From assembly GCF_030036535.1 (NCBI RefSeq), contig NZ_CP080387.1, forward strand, positions 744,001 through 808,000: a stretch of DNA of 64,000 bases, read 5' to 3'. Positions within the stretch are counted from its first letter, which is position 1. Each line of letters begins with the position of its first letter. Below, one piece after another: positions 23,182-31,993 of the stretch. A model generated the notes under the pieces. That model made no database searches, had not been told where the DNA came from, and worked only from the letters and a program-made list of their open reading frames with translations. The stretch comes from Agrobacterium cucumeris. GTDB taxonomy: Bacteria > Pseudomonadota > Alphaproteobacteria > Rhizobiales > Rhizobiaceae. Position numbers and translations under genes: made by a program.

Positions 23182-24207
23182 ATGAACATCAAGAGCCTTC
23201 TGATCGGCTCCGCTGCGGCTCTCGCAGCAGTATCCGGCGCCCAGGCTGCTGACGCTATCGTCGCTGCTGAGCCTGAGCCCCTCGAATACGTTCGCGTTTG
23301 CGACGCTTTCGGCACCGGTTTCTTCTACATCCCCGGCACCGAAACCTGCCTGAAGTTCCAGGGCTACGTTAGTTTCCAGACCGACTTCAACCGTGGTACT
23401 CCGGCAAACGGTCGTACGTCTGACTGGAACAGCTTCACGCGCGCTCAGTTCGAAGTTGACACCCGCACCGACACCGAGCTCGGCGCTCTGCGTGGCTTCA
23501 TCGGCTTCCGTGGCAATGCTGACAACGGTTCGTCCTCTTCTTCGAGCGTTTTCGTTGACCAGGCTTTCATCGAGCTCGGCGGCCTGAAGGTCGGTAAGTT
23601 CTACAGCTGGTGGGACGATAGCCTCTCTGGCGAAACGGACGAGCTGTCCTCCAACGCTCTGTTCAACTCCATTCGTTACACCTACGACGCTGGTTCTTTC
23701 TGGGCAGGCGTTTCGGTTGACGAACTGCAGGGCGTAACTGTTGGTGCGTTCAACGAATCTGACAACAACGTTGGTGTTGCTCTCGGCGTTGGCGCCAAGC
23801 TCGGCGCTGCTTCCTTCCAGCTCATCGGTGGCTACGACACCGACCGCGAAAACGGCTCTGTACGCCTGATCGCAACGGCTGACGTTGGTCCGGGCACGCT
23901 TGGCCTGGCTGGTGTTTGGGCTTCCGGAGCAAACGCTTACTACAACGTCTCCGAGTGGGCGGTTGCTGCGGAATATGCCATCAAGGCAACCGACAAGCTG
24001 ACGATCACCCCCGGCGTTCAGTACTACGGCAACTACGGCCTGGTTTCCTGGGATGACTTCTCGAACGACGACGGCTGGACAGCTGGTCTGACGCTCGACT
24101 ACAAGATCACGCAGGGCCTCTCCACGAAGATCGCTGTTAACTACGTTGACATCGACAACCGTGACGACCAGGTTAAGGGTTTCGTTCGCCTTCAGCGTTC
24201 GTTCTAA
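23182..24207 (+). CDS. ropA: Outer membrane porin (Omp2b/RopA family), first copy
   Basis: A 341-residue general-diffusion porin of the alphaproteobacterial family. It has a signal peptide (MNIKSLLIGSAAALAAVSGA, cleaved near AQAADA), the family N terminus EPLEYVRVCDAFGTGFFYIP with GTETCLKF (Cys pair), alternating beta-strands, and the closing aromatic FVRLQRSF, where the terminal Phe is the outer-membrane assembly signal. Codon use is biased to GCT, GTT and TAC, unlike neighbours, as expected for a very highly expressed gene. Nearly identical in its first third and 3' end to the second copy, pointing to duplication with gene conversion. Confidence 0.92.
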   Translation: MNIKSLLIGSAAALAAVSGAQAADAIVAAEPEPLEYVRVCDAFGTGFFYIPGTETCLKFQGYVSFQTDFNRGTPANGRTSDWNSFTRAQFEVDTRTDTELGALRGFIGFRGNADNGSSSSSSVFVDQAFIELGGLKVGKFYSWWDDSLSGETDELSSNALFNSIRYTYDAGSFWAGVSVDELQGVTVGAFNESDNNVGVALGVGAKLGAASFQLIGGYDTDRENGSVRLIATADVGPGTLGLAGVWASGANAYYNVSEWAVAAEYAIKATDKLTITPGVQYYGNYGLVSWDDFSNDDGWTAGLTLDYKITQGLSTKIAVNYVDIDNRDDQVKGFVRLQRSF

Positions 24208-24232
24208 TCTGATCTGACATTGTCAGTGATGG

Positions 24233-24266
24233 AAAGCCCGGCTCTCGAGCCGGGCTTTTTCGTTTT
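24233..24266 (+). terminator. Rho-independent terminator, porin gene 1
   Basis: AAGCCCGGCTCTCGAGCCGGGCTT is an almost perfect palindrome followed by TTTCGTTTTT. Before it, TCTGATCTGACATTGTCAGTG is shared with the second copy. Confidence 0.92.
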
Positions 24267-24800
24267 TGTAACGCCCGTCCGGCAAGAGGGGTAGGGATGC
24301 ATCGCCACGCCGGTGGCCGGGTGCCGCCAATTGGCTGTAATGTTCGACCGGCGTCGCAGCGGATGGCTGGCCTCTGACGGCAATTGCGGCTGCTGATTCG
24401 TTCGGAATCCTCTGCCTCCGGAAATGTATGAAGGCGAGACGATAAGTCGATTCTGAGCGCTACCTGTGAATTCTGAAGAGCCGCAGATCGCTTTTTGGAC
24501 AATCTCACATGGCCTGATTGCGTCGGTATTTTGTTTATGCGACGGATTTGACTCATGAAGAAGATTTGCCGTTTTCCGCAAGTGTTTGAAATAAATCAAA
24601 AATTAACGATTCTTTAAGAAGTGGACCGGGGTCGGTTAGAATTGTAGCTATTTCGCAACAATGAAAAACTAAGGACACCTTACTGTCTTCCTTTCGTCAT
24701 GATTACGATTGCCCGCCCGCCCGGTTTTGGCTCTAATCAGCTACATAAGCGGCACGCATTCCTTAGTGCTTTCCCACCCGCTGCTTAGAAGATTAAGCGT
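24267..24800. other. Upstream region of the second porin gene, no gene seen
   Basis: About 530 bp between the two porin genes. From about 24540 it is AT-rich (GTTTGAAATAAATCAAAAATT, ATTCTTTAAGAAGTGG) and probably contains the promoter. It shows little similarity to the upstream region of the first copy apart from the last 20 bp. Confidence 0.45.
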
Positions 24801-24815
24801 TTGACTGGAGGTCAA
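24801..24815 (+). promoter_or_regulatory. Shine-Dalgarno in a hairpin loop, porin gene 2
   Basis: Same 15-base TTGAC TGGAG GTCAA stem-loop as at 23165, two nt before the ATG context ACC ATG AAC AT. Its conservation while the rest of the upstream region differs suggests function. Confidence 0.6.
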
Positions 24816-24817
24816 CC

Positions 24818-25852
24818 ATGAACATTAAGAGCCTTCTCATCGGCTCCGCTGCAGCTCTCGCAGCAGTATCCGGCGCACAGGCCGCTGACGCTATCGTCGC
24901 TGCCGAGCCTGAGCCCCTCGAATACGTTCGCGTTTGCGACGCTTTCGGCACCGGCTTCTTCTATATCCCAGGCACCGAAACCTGCCTGAAGTTCGGCGGT
25001 TACATCCGTTTCCAGACCGACTTCAACCGCGGTAACCCGGCTACCAATGGCCGTACGTCTGACTGGAACAGCTTCACGCGCGCTCAGTTCGAAGTTGACA
25101 CCCGCACCGACACCGAGCTCGGCGCTCTGCGTGGCTTCATCGGCTTCCGTGGCAATGCTGACGGTGGTTCTTCTTCTTCTTCGAGCGTTTTCGTTGACCA
25201 GGCCTTTATCGAACTCGGCGGCCTGAAGGTCGGTAAGTTCTACAGCTGGTGGGATGACGATCTGAACGGTGAAACCGACATTCTGTCGACCAACACCCTG
25301 TTCAACTCGATCAAGTACACCTACGATGCAGGTTCTTTCCAGGCTGCACTCTCGGTTGATGAACTGCAGGGCCAGTACGGTCAGTATCAGTATGATCCCG
25401 ACAACAACGTCGGCATCGGCGGCATGATCGGCGGCAAGTTCGGCGCTGTTACGGCTAACCTGATCGCTAGCTACGACTTCGACGCAGAAAACGTTGCTAT
25501 CCGTGGCATGCTGTTCGCGGACATCGGTCCGGGCACCTTTGGCCTCGCCGGTGTATGGGCTTCGGGCGACAACGCTTACTACGCGAAGTCTGAATGGGCT
25601 GTTGCTGTTGAGTACGCGATCAAGGCTACCGATCGCCTGACGCTTACTCCCGGCTTCGAATACCTCAGCAAGCTGGACGTGAACCCACTTGACGGCGACT
25701 TCACTGGCGACCGTGATGCTTGGACTGCTGGTCTGACGGTTGACTACAAGATCACCGAAGGTCTGAGCACCAAGATCACCGCCAACTACTACGATGAAGA
25801 TGGCGCTGACGACCAGGTCACCGGTTTCGTTCGCCTTCAGCGCACGTTCTAA
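24818..25852 (+). CDS. ropA: Outer membrane porin (Omp2b/RopA family), second copy
   Basis: A 344-residue paralogue of the preceding porin, in tandem 610 bp downstream. It has the same signal peptide and N terminus, and a 111-bp block (25052-25162) identical to 23413-23523. Divergence is concentrated in the middle (VDELQGQYGQYQYDPDNNVG versus the shorter loop in copy 1) and near the C terminus (LSKLDVNPLDGDFTGDRD), that is, in predicted surface loops and the pore-lining region. It ends FVRLQRTF. Codon bias is again that of a highly expressed gene. The two copies have separate upstream regions and terminators, so they may be expressed under different conditions (inference). Confidence 0.92.
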   Translation: MNIKSLLIGSAAALAAVSGAQAADAIVAAEPEPLEYVRVCDAFGTGFFYIPGTETCLKFGGYIRFQTDFNRGNPATNGRTSDWNSFTRAQFEVDTRTDTELGALRGFIGFRGNADGGSSSSSSVFVDQAFIELGGLKVGKFYSWWDDDLNGETDILSTNTLFNSIKYTYDAGSFQAALSVDELQGQYGQYQYDPDNNVGIGGMIGGKFGAVTANLIASYDFDAENVAIRGMLFADIGPGTFGLAGVWASGDNAYYAKSEWAVAVEYAIKATDRLTLTPGFEYLSKLDVNPLDGDFTGDRDAWTAGLTVDYKITEGLSTKITANYYDEDGADDQVTGFVRLQRTF

Positions 25853-25877
25853 TCTGATCTGACATTGTCAGTGATGG

Positions 25878-25905
25878 AAACCCTGGCAGAAATGCCGGGG
25901 TTTTT
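25878..25905 (+). terminator. Rho-independent terminator, porin gene 2
   Basis: AAACCCTGGCA and TGCCGGGGTTT stem with GAAA loop followed by TT CGTTT. The hairpin differs in sequence from that of copy 1, although the 3' UTR before it is the same. Confidence 0.88.
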
Positions 25906-25950
25906 CGTTTGGATGCTTCACATATCGAAGCGTGCGCTACTCGGATCTGG

Positions 25951-25983
25951 AAAATAAAAAAAAGCACCGGGCCAGCCGGTGCT
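25951..25983 (-). terminator. Rho-independent terminator of the lytic transglycosylase gene
   Basis: On the minus strand AGCACCGG CTGGC CCGGTGCT is followed by TTTTTTTATTTT. It lies 38 bp past the stop at 26021 and close to the end of the porin transcript on the other strand. Confidence 0.9.
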
Positions 25984-26020
25984 CGAATGCTCTGGGATGA
26001 CCTTCGCCGGTTATACCGGT

Positions 26021-28105
26021 TTACCCCGCACGGCCATGGCGCAGATCATCGACAATATCGGCCTGTTGTCCAAGCCGGGTCTTGTAGACCTGATAATTCT
26101 CCATCACCCGCTGCACATAATTGCGCGTTTCGGGGAAGGGGATGCGTTCGATCCAGTCCACCACCTCATCGATGGGCTTGCCGCGCGGATCTCCGTAGCG
26201 GGCAATCCATTCCGGCACGCGTTTCGGACCGGCATTATAAGCGATGAAGGTGAGGATGTAGGAACCGCCGAAACTGTCGATCTGCTCGCCAAGATAATGG
26301 GCGCCGAGCGTGGCGTTGTAGCCGGCATCGCTGGTCAACATTGCCTGTGTGTAGGGCAGGCCGTGGCGCCCGGCCACGCCCTTGGCGGTTCCCGGCAGCA
26401 ATTGCAGCAGCCCGCGGGCATTGGCAGCGGAGACGGCGGAGGGGTTGAAGGCGCTCTCCTGCCGGGCGATGGCATAGGCGAGCGCCTTGCCGGAGCCGGC
26501 AATATTGGCGCTGGCGGGAATGACGCCGAGCGGATAGGCAAGTGCTGCCGCATCGATGCCGCGGCTGAAGGCCGTCTTGCCGATCTGCAGCGAAACCTGA
26601 TGATTGCCGTTGCCTTCCGCCCTTGCCGCCAGAATGGCAAGCTCGCCGGGGCTGTCCAGCTGGTCGGCCAGCGAGCGGTAAAGACTGTCGGCCCGCCAGC
26701 CATAACCGGCGGCCTCCAGCCGGTCGATGGCGCGCACGGCCTCACGACCGGCAAAGCGTTCCCGGTCACCGGTGCTTGGGCTCGGATAGGTGACGTTCAG
26801 CGTCGTGGTGCCGATTCGTGCGGCGGCCAGCTGGCCATAAAACGTGCCGGGGTGGGCCGCGGACTTGGTGAAGAAGTCACGGGCATTGCCCGGTCCGCCC
26901 GCTTCCGCCGACCGCCCGAGCCAGTAATAGGCGCGTGAGGCGGAAAGCGGCCGGTTTGAGGTCTGCAACAATGTGTTGAAGTGACGTGAAGCTGCCGCCG
27001 GATCGCGCAGCGCTCTCAGCGCATACCAGCCGGCATGGAACTCCGCATCGGCGATGTCGACGGGCGAGGTGGCCGAATGATTGGCGACGATGCGATAGGC
27101 TTCGGCAAAATCGCCGAGATCGGCAAGCCCGCGCGCGATGATACGCCGCTCATTCCACCACTCGCCGGCATTGACGAGTTTGGCCGCCTCTTTGGGGGCC
27201 TGCCGAAGAAGGGCGGCCGCTTCAGGATATTTCTGCTGGTTGCGCAGGTTTTCTATGCGCGCGAAGAGAAAAGCGGGATCGCTGCGCCAATTGGCGTCAA
27301 CCTTGCCCAGCAAGGCGCCGACAGTGGCGGATCGCTGCAGAACGGCGGCCCAGGCATTATAAAGCGACTGCGCCTTGCCGAGATCACCGAAACGCTTCGC
27401 CTGGCCGATGCGGCTGCGATACATCAGATAATCCATGCGCGCCTTGTGATCGGCGGGCGTCAGATAGGCGGGAAACTCGGCGAGAACACGGTCTTCCATG
27501 TCCTTGTCCATACCTTCGCTGACCCAGAGCTGGCGAATGAGGCGCTGGGAGTCCACCGCCTTGCCGGAGGAGGCGAGTGCCTTGGCGAGAACGACGGTGC
27601 CCTCGGCCGTTTCCGGCCGGCTGCTGCCGAAGGCGGCGAGTACCTGAGGTACCGGTGGATCTTCGCGATAAAGCGCTTTTTCAGAATTGGCCCGCAGGGT
27701 GGCGGCACCCGGCCAGCCGGAAAGCTCGCGCTGGGCGGCGGCAATTTCGGATGAAGGCACATCCTTCTGGCCGGAAACGGCAATTGCCCAGCTGAGAATA
27801 TGCCGGTCCAGGCTGCCGGTTGGCATGGCGTTGCGCAACGCAATCGCCCGCGTCGCATCGCGGCTGGAAAGCGCGTCGAGGCCGGCCTTCAGCTGGCCTG
27901 CATCATCGGGGCGGTTGAGGCGCGGTATGGCGCCGGTAATCTCGGGCGAGGCGGGCATGAAGGCGGGAACGGTCGGCGCATTCGGCTTCACATAGGGAAG
28001 CGGCACCGCGCCTTCCGGCAGCGGCCCGGCCAGCGCGTTCCAAACGGTTGCGGCGAGGCCCGCCGCCATCAATCCCCAAACTGTTTTTTTCATACCGTTC
28101 TTCAT
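26021..28105 (-). CDS. Soluble lytic murein transglycosylase (Slt-type)
   Basis: A 694-residue periplasmic enzyme that cleaves peptidoglycan glycan strands with 1,6-anhydro ring formation. It has an N-terminal signal (TVWGLMAAGLAATVWNALAG), a long helical superhelix domain (about residues 60-500) and a C-terminal goose-lysozyme-like domain. That domain has AIARQESAFNPSAVSAANAR carrying the catalytic Glu, then GLLQLLPGTAKGVAGRHGL and FIAYNAGPKRVPEW. The order matches E. coli Slt70. It is divergent from dapA across 390 bp. Confidence 0.92.
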   Translation of the reverse strand: MKNGMKKTVWGLMAAGLAATVWNALAGPLPEGAVPLPYVKPNAPTVPAFMPASPEITGAIPRLNRPDDAGQLKAGLDALSSRDATRAIALRNAMPTGSLDRHILSWAIAVSGQKDVPSSEIAAAQRELSGWPGAATLRANSEKALYREDPPVPQVLAAFGSSRPETAEGTVVLAKALASSGKAVDSQRLIRQLWVSEGMDKDMEDRVLAEFPAYLTPADHKARMDYLMYRSRIGQAKRFGDLGKAQSLYNAWAAVLQRSATVGALLGKVDANWRSDPAFLFARIENLRNQQKYPEAAALLRQAPKEAAKLVNAGEWWNERRIIARGLADLGDFAEAYRIVANHSATSPVDIADAEFHAGWYALRALRDPAAASRHFNTLLQTSNRPLSASRAYYWLGRSAEAGGPGNARDFFTKSAAHPGTFYGQLAAARIGTTTLNVTYPSPSTGDRERFAGREAVRAIDRLEAAGYGWRADSLYRSLADQLDSPGELAILAARAEGNGNHQVSLQIGKTAFSRGIDAAALAYPLGVIPASANIAGSGKALAYAIARQESAFNPSAVSAANARGLLQLLPGTAKGVAGRHGLPYTQAMLTSDAGYNATLGAHYLGEQIDSFGGSYILTFIAYNAGPKRVPEWIARYGDPRGKPIDEVVDWIERIPFPETRNYVQRVMENYQVYKTRLGQQADIVDDLRHGRAG

Positions 28106-28342
28106 CGCCAGACGGAAACAATCGACCTTCTTGTACTGTCGTTCTTGTATTGTCGTTTCATTGCAGCGGGATTGCGTAAATCGCTCAAGGCGTGGCCTCG
28201 TATTCCGCTCTCGTGTTCTGCATTGAATCTACGGAGATTGAGATTAACGAAACCTTAACCGCCCCCCCGCGCAATCCCATCAACTTTTATTCACCGGCCC
28301 GCGAGCGGCCTGCAATTTCACCGCCGCGATTTTTTAACTGTG

Positions 28343-28367
28343 GTGTGACGTTTCCGGACTGTCACAC
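28343..28367. promoter_or_regulatory. Inverted repeat in the slt-dapA intergenic region
   Basis: GTGTGAC (28343-28349) and GTCACAC (28361-28367) are perfect 7-bp arms with an 11-nt spacer, about 130 bp before dapA. The spacing is too wide for a CRP site. The rest of the 390-bp gap (28106-28495) shows AT-rich promoter-like DNA but no gene. Confidence 0.35.
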
Positions 28368-28495
28368 TTCCGACAATTTCGGACAAAATAGGCTGCCTTT
28401 GCGCTTGTCGGCGCCAAGGGCTGGCACTAATGTGTGCCGGTTTTAACCATCGAATGCGGCCGAAGCATGAACCGGCTCGGCGCCAGGAGCTTTGC

Positions 28496-29380
28496 ATGTT
28501 CAAGGGATCAATTCCCGCCCTCATTACTCCGTTCACGGACAATGGTGCCGTGGACGAACAGGCCTTTGCCGCCCATGTGGAATGGCAGATCGCCGAAGGC
28601 AGCAAGGGCCTTGTGCCCGTGGGTACGACGGGGGAATCCCCGACGCTTTCCCACGACGAGCACAAACGGGTCGTTGAACTCTGCATCGAGGTTGCGGCGA
28701 AACGGGTTCCGGTCATTGCGGGCGCAGGCTCCAACAATACCGATGAAGCAATAGAGCTTGCGCTGCACGCGCAGGAAGCCGGCGCGGATGCGCTGCTGGT
28801 GGTGACGCCCTATTACAACAAGCCGACGCAGAAGGGCCTGTTTGCCCATTTCTCGGCTGTTGCCGAAGCGGTGAAACTGCCGATCGTCATCTACAATATC
28901 CCGCCGCGCTCGGTGGTGGACATGTCGCCGGAAACCATGGGTGCGCTAGTCAAGGCGCATAAGAACATCGTCGGCGTCAAGGATGCAACGGGCAAGCTCG
29001 ACCGCGTTTCCGAACAGCGCATTTCCTGCGGCAAGGATTTCATCCAGCTCTCGGGCGAAGATGGCACGGCACTTGGTTTCAACGCCCATGGCGGCGTCGG
29101 CTGCATTTCGGTTACGGCCAATGTGGCGCCGCGCCTCTGTTCGGAATTCCAGGCGGCGATGCTGGCAGGTGACTATGCCAAGGCTCTGGAGTATCAGGAT
29201 CGCCTGATGCCGCTGCACAAGGCGATCTTCATGGAGCCCGGTGTCTGCGGCACGAAATATGCGCTGTCGAAGACACGGGGCGGCAACCGCCGGGTCCGTT
29301 CCCCCTTGATGAGCACGCTGGAGCCGGCGACCGAAGCAGCCATCGATGCGGCGCTGAAACATGCCGGCCTGATGAACTAA
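28496..29380 (+). CDS. dapA: 4-hydroxy-tetrahydrodipicolinate synthase
   Basis: A 294-residue TIM-barrel aldolase condensing pyruvate with aspartate semialdehyde, the first committed step to diaminopimelate and lysine. Signatures: [19 protein letters not shown] (about residue 42), [35 protein letters not shown] with the catalytic Tyr, and [15 protein letters not shown], whose Lys forms the Schiff base. The ATG at 28496 gives the standard start [13 protein letters not shown]; the frame opens upstream but lacks support. It is followed by a nested terminator and then smpB. Confidence 0.96.
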   Translation: MFKGSIPALITPFTDNGAVDEQAFAAHVEWQIAEGSKGLVPVGTTGESPTLSHDEHKRVVELCIEVAAKRVPVIAGAGSNNTDEAIELALHAQEAGADALLVVTPYYNKPTQKGLFAHFSAVAEAVKLPIVIYNIPPRSVVDMSPETMGALVKAHKNIVGVKDATGKLDRVSEQRISCGKDFIQLSGEDGTALGFNAHGGVGCISVTANVAPRLCSEFQAAMLAGDYAKALEYQDRLMPLHKAIFMEPGVCGTKYALSKTRGGNRRVRSPLMSTLEPATEAAIDAALKHAGLMN

Positions 29381-29397
29381 GAGACGCCTGAAAGCCT

Positions 29398-29452
29398 TAA
29401 AGGCGCGCAATGGGCCCGCTTCGCGACAGAAGCGGTTCCGCGCGCCTTTTCT
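29398..29452 (+). terminator. Nested terminator of dapA
   Basis: Outer AAAGGCGCGC pairs with GCGCGCCTTT, and inner CCGCTTC pairs with GAAGCGG. TTTTCTTTTT follows. It is a strong long hairpin 17 bp past the dapA stop. Confidence 0.85.
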
Positions 29453-29475
29453 TTTTGCGACGACGATACTAAATA

Positions 29476-29532
29476 GAGCATGTCTCCCAAAAGTGGGCAC
29501 CGGTTTTGGGACAAAGACGTGCGGAAAAGCAG
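29476..29532. repeat. Family C short intergenic repeat
   Basis: GCATGTCTCCCAAAAGTGGG followed by CACCGGTTTTGGGACAAAGA and CGTGC, an inverted pair around the AAAAGTGGGCACCGGTTTT core. This motif is familiar from many rhizobial intergenic regions. It lies between the dapA terminator and smpB. Confidence 0.65.
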
Positions 29533-29603
29533 GAACCATATCTCGAAAACCGCTCCGGCCGGCAGGCTGCGGCGCAATAAGAAAAACAAGGGATTGAAAT
29601 ATC

Positions 29604-30086
29604 ATGGCCCCCAAAGGCAGCCAGCGCGTGGTGAACAAGATCGTTGCGGAAAACCGCAAGGCTCGTTTCAACTACGAAATCATCGACACCTATGAGGCAG
29701 GCCTCGTGCTGACCGGCACCGAGGTCAAGTCGCTGCGCGAGGGCAAGGCGAATATTGCCGAATCCTATGCCTCGGATGAGGGCGATGAAATCTGGCTGAT
29801 CAATTCCCACCTGCCGGAATATCTGCAGGCCAACCGGTTCAACCACGAGCCGCGCCGCCGCCGCAAGCTGCTTTTGAGCAAACGCGAAATCAGCCGCCTG
29901 CGGGCCGGTATCAACCGCGATGGCATGACGCTGGTGCCGCTGAAGGTCTATTTCAACGAAAAGGGCCGCGCGAAGCTGGAACTGGCGCTCGCCAAGGGCA
30001 AGAAGCTGCACGACAAGCGCGAGACCGAGAAGGAACGCGACTGGAACCGGCAGAAGTCCCGGCTGCTGAAGGGCAACAACGCCTGA
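29604..30086 (+). CDS. smpB: SsrA-binding protein SmpB
   Basis: A 160-residue partner of tmRNA in trans-translation, which rescues stalled ribosomes. Conserved blocks: [60 protein letters not shown], and the basic C-terminal tail [20 protein letters not shown] that enters the mRNA channel. The position after dapA is common in rhizobia. The ssrA gene is not in the window. Confidence 0.97.
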   Translation: MAPKGSQRVVNKIVAENRKARFNYEIIDTYEAGLVLTGTEVKSLREGKANIAESYASDEGDEIWLINSHLPEYLQANRFNHEPRRRRKLLLSKREISRLRAGINRDGMTLVPLKVYFNEKGRAKLELALAKGKKLHDKRETEKERDWNRQKSRLLKGNNA

Positions 30087-30140
30087 GCGGCAGGAAATTT
30101 CGCGGCCTAGAGGATAGCGGCCTTTCGCCACTTGTTCTTC

Positions 30141-30253
30141 CGTCATGCCGGACTTGATCCGGCATCCAGCCACAGCGCGTCTGCGCTGTGGAACGAGCCC
30201 TTTCAGCCCAAGGACTTGGGCTGGCTGGATCCCGGCTCAAGGCCGGGATGACG
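30141..30253. repeat. Family A palindromic intergenic repeat
   Basis: Arms CGTCATGCCGGACTTGATCC and GGCTCAAGGCCGGGATGACG. Core hairpins are CCACAGCGCGTCTGCGCTGTGG and CAGCCCAAGGACTTGGGCTG. It sits between the convergent smpB and chemoreceptor genes and could terminate both. Confidence 0.85.
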
Positions 30254-30277
30254 GGGTGAATGTAGTCTTGTCGTAGT

Positions 30278-31777
30278 TCAAGCAGCCCGATATGTCCGCT
30301 CCACATGGTTCCTCGAAGCCGAGACGCTGAACCGGCTGACAAGTGCCGCCAGATTGGCGCTGACATCGCTCAGATTATGCGTGGCCGCATTGGTTTCTTC
30401 CACCATGGCCGCATTCTTCTGGGTCAGATTGTCCATGCTGTTGATCGCGGCGCTGATTTCCTGAATGCCGACGGACTGTTCCTGCGCCGCCTTGGTCAGC
30501 GAGGCGATATGTTCCTGAATGTGATCCACCTTGTTGCCGATCGTATTCAGGGATTCGCCCGTCTTGTTGACCAGCGAGACACCCTGCATAACATCGTCGG
30601 AAGATTTGGCGATCAGCGTCTTGATTTCCTTGGCGGCGGTGGCCGAACGCTGGGCCAGTTCGCGCACCTCCTGGGCGACGACGGCAAAACCCTTGCCGGC
30701 CTCACCGGCGCGGGCGGCCTCCACGCCGGCATTCAGGGCCAGAAGATTGGTCTGGAACGAGATCTCGTCGATGACGGAAATGATCTGGGTGATCTTCTGC
30801 GACGATTCCTCGATGGCGCCCATCGCCTTGACGGCTTCCGTCACCACATCGCGGGAGCGCGCTGCCTCAACGGCCGAGCTTTCGACGATGGCCTTGGCCT
30901 CTTCCGAGCGCTGCGCCGAGAGTTTGGAAATGGTGGTGATTTCCTCGACGGCTGCGGCGGTTTCCTCAAGGGCGGCGGCCTGCTGTTCGGTTCTGCGGGC
31001 CATGTCGTCGGTCGCAGAGGTCAGCTCGCGGGTGTTGCCGGAAATCTTGTTGGCCTCTTCGACGATCTGCCCAAAGGCACCAGAGAGATTGCCGACCGCG
31101 GCGTTGAAATTGGCGATCAGCCCTTCAAATTGCGGCGCGGTCTTTTCCGTGATGCTGGAGGTGAGGTCGCCATTGGCCAGCTTGTTCAGCGCATTGTTGA
31201 GCAGTTCGAGAACGTGTTCCTGTTCCTTCTTCATCTGCGCCTGCTCAGCTTCCACCTTCAGCCGCTCGGCGGCCAGCACGTCGAGATAGACGGAGATCGA
31301 ATAGTCCATGTCGAGAAGCGCGGCCTTGATGGTGGCAGACAGCCCGTCCTTCAGCTTCCTGGCCTTCTTCTCCATGAAGAGGCCCTTCAGTTCGGACTCG
31401 ATGACCGCCTTGACGATGCCGTCAAGCATCAGCGCATAACCGCCAATATACCAGCGCGGCTCCAGCCCCAGTCTTGCATGGGTGCGGCCGATGGCGGTGA
31501 CGGCGTCGGTGTAATCGTCGTTGAACGTGCCGGAGGCGATCCGCGCCCAGTGTTTCAGCTGCATGCTCTTGGCATGGTGGATATGCGCATCGTTGGCGAA
31601 GAACTTTGCCGTTTCCGGCACCGCGCGAACCTTGGCATAAAAACGGTCGAGCGAAGCATCGAGCGAGCCGGTGATGACACCTTTCATCTCGGAGAGATTT
31701 TGCCGCTGTTCGTGGCCAAGTCCCAGAAAATTCAGTCTTTCATCGAGCTGTCGGTCGGTTTTTGCTTGGCCATGCAT
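30278..31777 (-). CDS. Globin-coupled methyl-accepting chemotaxis protein (HemAT-like aerotaxis sensor)
   Basis: A 499-residue soluble chemoreceptor with no transmembrane segment. The N terminus (about residues 1-175) is a protoglobin sensor. [19 protein letters not shown] contains the proximal haem His (His100) in the HemAT pattern. A linker and HAMP-like region follow ([19 protein letters not shown]), then the signalling domain, with the hairpin tip [20 protein letters not shown] and [20 protein letters not shown]. It should bind oxygen and control CheA. There is no C-terminal NWETF-type pentapeptide. The ATG at 31777 has AGGA 9 nt upstream; the 31804 start does not. Confidence 0.9.
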   Translation of the reverse strand: MHGQAKTDRQLDERLNFLGLGHEQRQNLSEMKGVITGSLDASLDRFYAKVRAVPETAKFFANDAHIHHAKSMQLKHWARIASGTFNDDYTDAVTAIGRTHARLGLEPRWYIGGYALMLDGIVKAVIESELKGLFMEKKARKLKDGLSATIKAALLDMDYSISVYLDVLAAERLKVEAEQAQMKKEQEHVLELLNNALNKLANGDLTSSITEKTAPQFEGLIANFNAAVGNLSGAFGQIVEEANKISGNTRELTSATDDMARRTEQQAAALEETAAAVEEITTISKLSAQRSEEAKAIVESSAVEAARSRDVVTEAVKAMGAIEESSQKITQIISVIDEISFQTNLLALNAGVEAARAGEAGKGFAVVAQEVRELAQRSATAAKEIKTLIAKSSDDVMQGVSLVNKTGESLNTIGNKVDHIQEHIASLTKAAQEQSVGIQEISAAINSMDNLTQKNAAMVEETNAATHNLSDVSANLAALVSRFSVSASRNHVERTYRAA

Positions 31778-31829
31778 GTCTAAACATCCTGATTTGGCAC
31801 CCAAATCATATCGTTGGTGCCCTAATGTC

Positions 31830-31847
31830 TTTTAGACACGTCTAAAA
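31830..31847 (-). promoter_or_regulatory. Palindrome upstream of the chemoreceptor gene, candidate operator
   Basis: TTTTAGAC AC GTCTAAAA has perfect 8-bp arms 53-70 bp before the chemoreceptor ATG. A half-site (TTTAGAC) recurs between the Shine-Dalgarno and the ATG at 31778-31785. The outer pair GGCACC...GGTGCC (31796-31822) lies between them. No regulator is adjacent. Confidence 0.45.
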
Positions 31848-31934
31848 TTAACCAAGTTATAATTTCGACTTGCCGAATTTGATGTTTGTTAATTCTAAAA
31901 AGAATTTTTACCTCGCCGGTGGAGTGCAAACAGA

Positions 31935-31965
31935 AACGCGCCCGTCTTTGCAGGACGGACGCGTT
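31935..31965 (-). terminator. Terminator of the NYN-domain gene
   Basis: On the minus strand AACGCGTCCGTC pairs with GACGGGCGCGTT (one mismatch) around CTGCAAA, followed by TCTGTTTGC. It lies 29 bp past the NYN stop. Confidence 0.75.
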
Positions 31966-31993
31966 GATGGCTTCGTCGCAGCAAAAACCTGGA

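Noticed and set aside
23123..23185. Short upstream ORF (20 codons) overlapping the first porin start as ATGA
   Set aside because: A Shine-Dalgarno is poorly spaced, and the second porin has an in-frame stop at the same position, so the ORF is not conserved between the paired genes.
28343..28367. CRP-type site before dapA
   Set aside because: The half-sites TGTGA and TCACA are separated by 13 nt rather than 6, so a CRP dimer should not fit.
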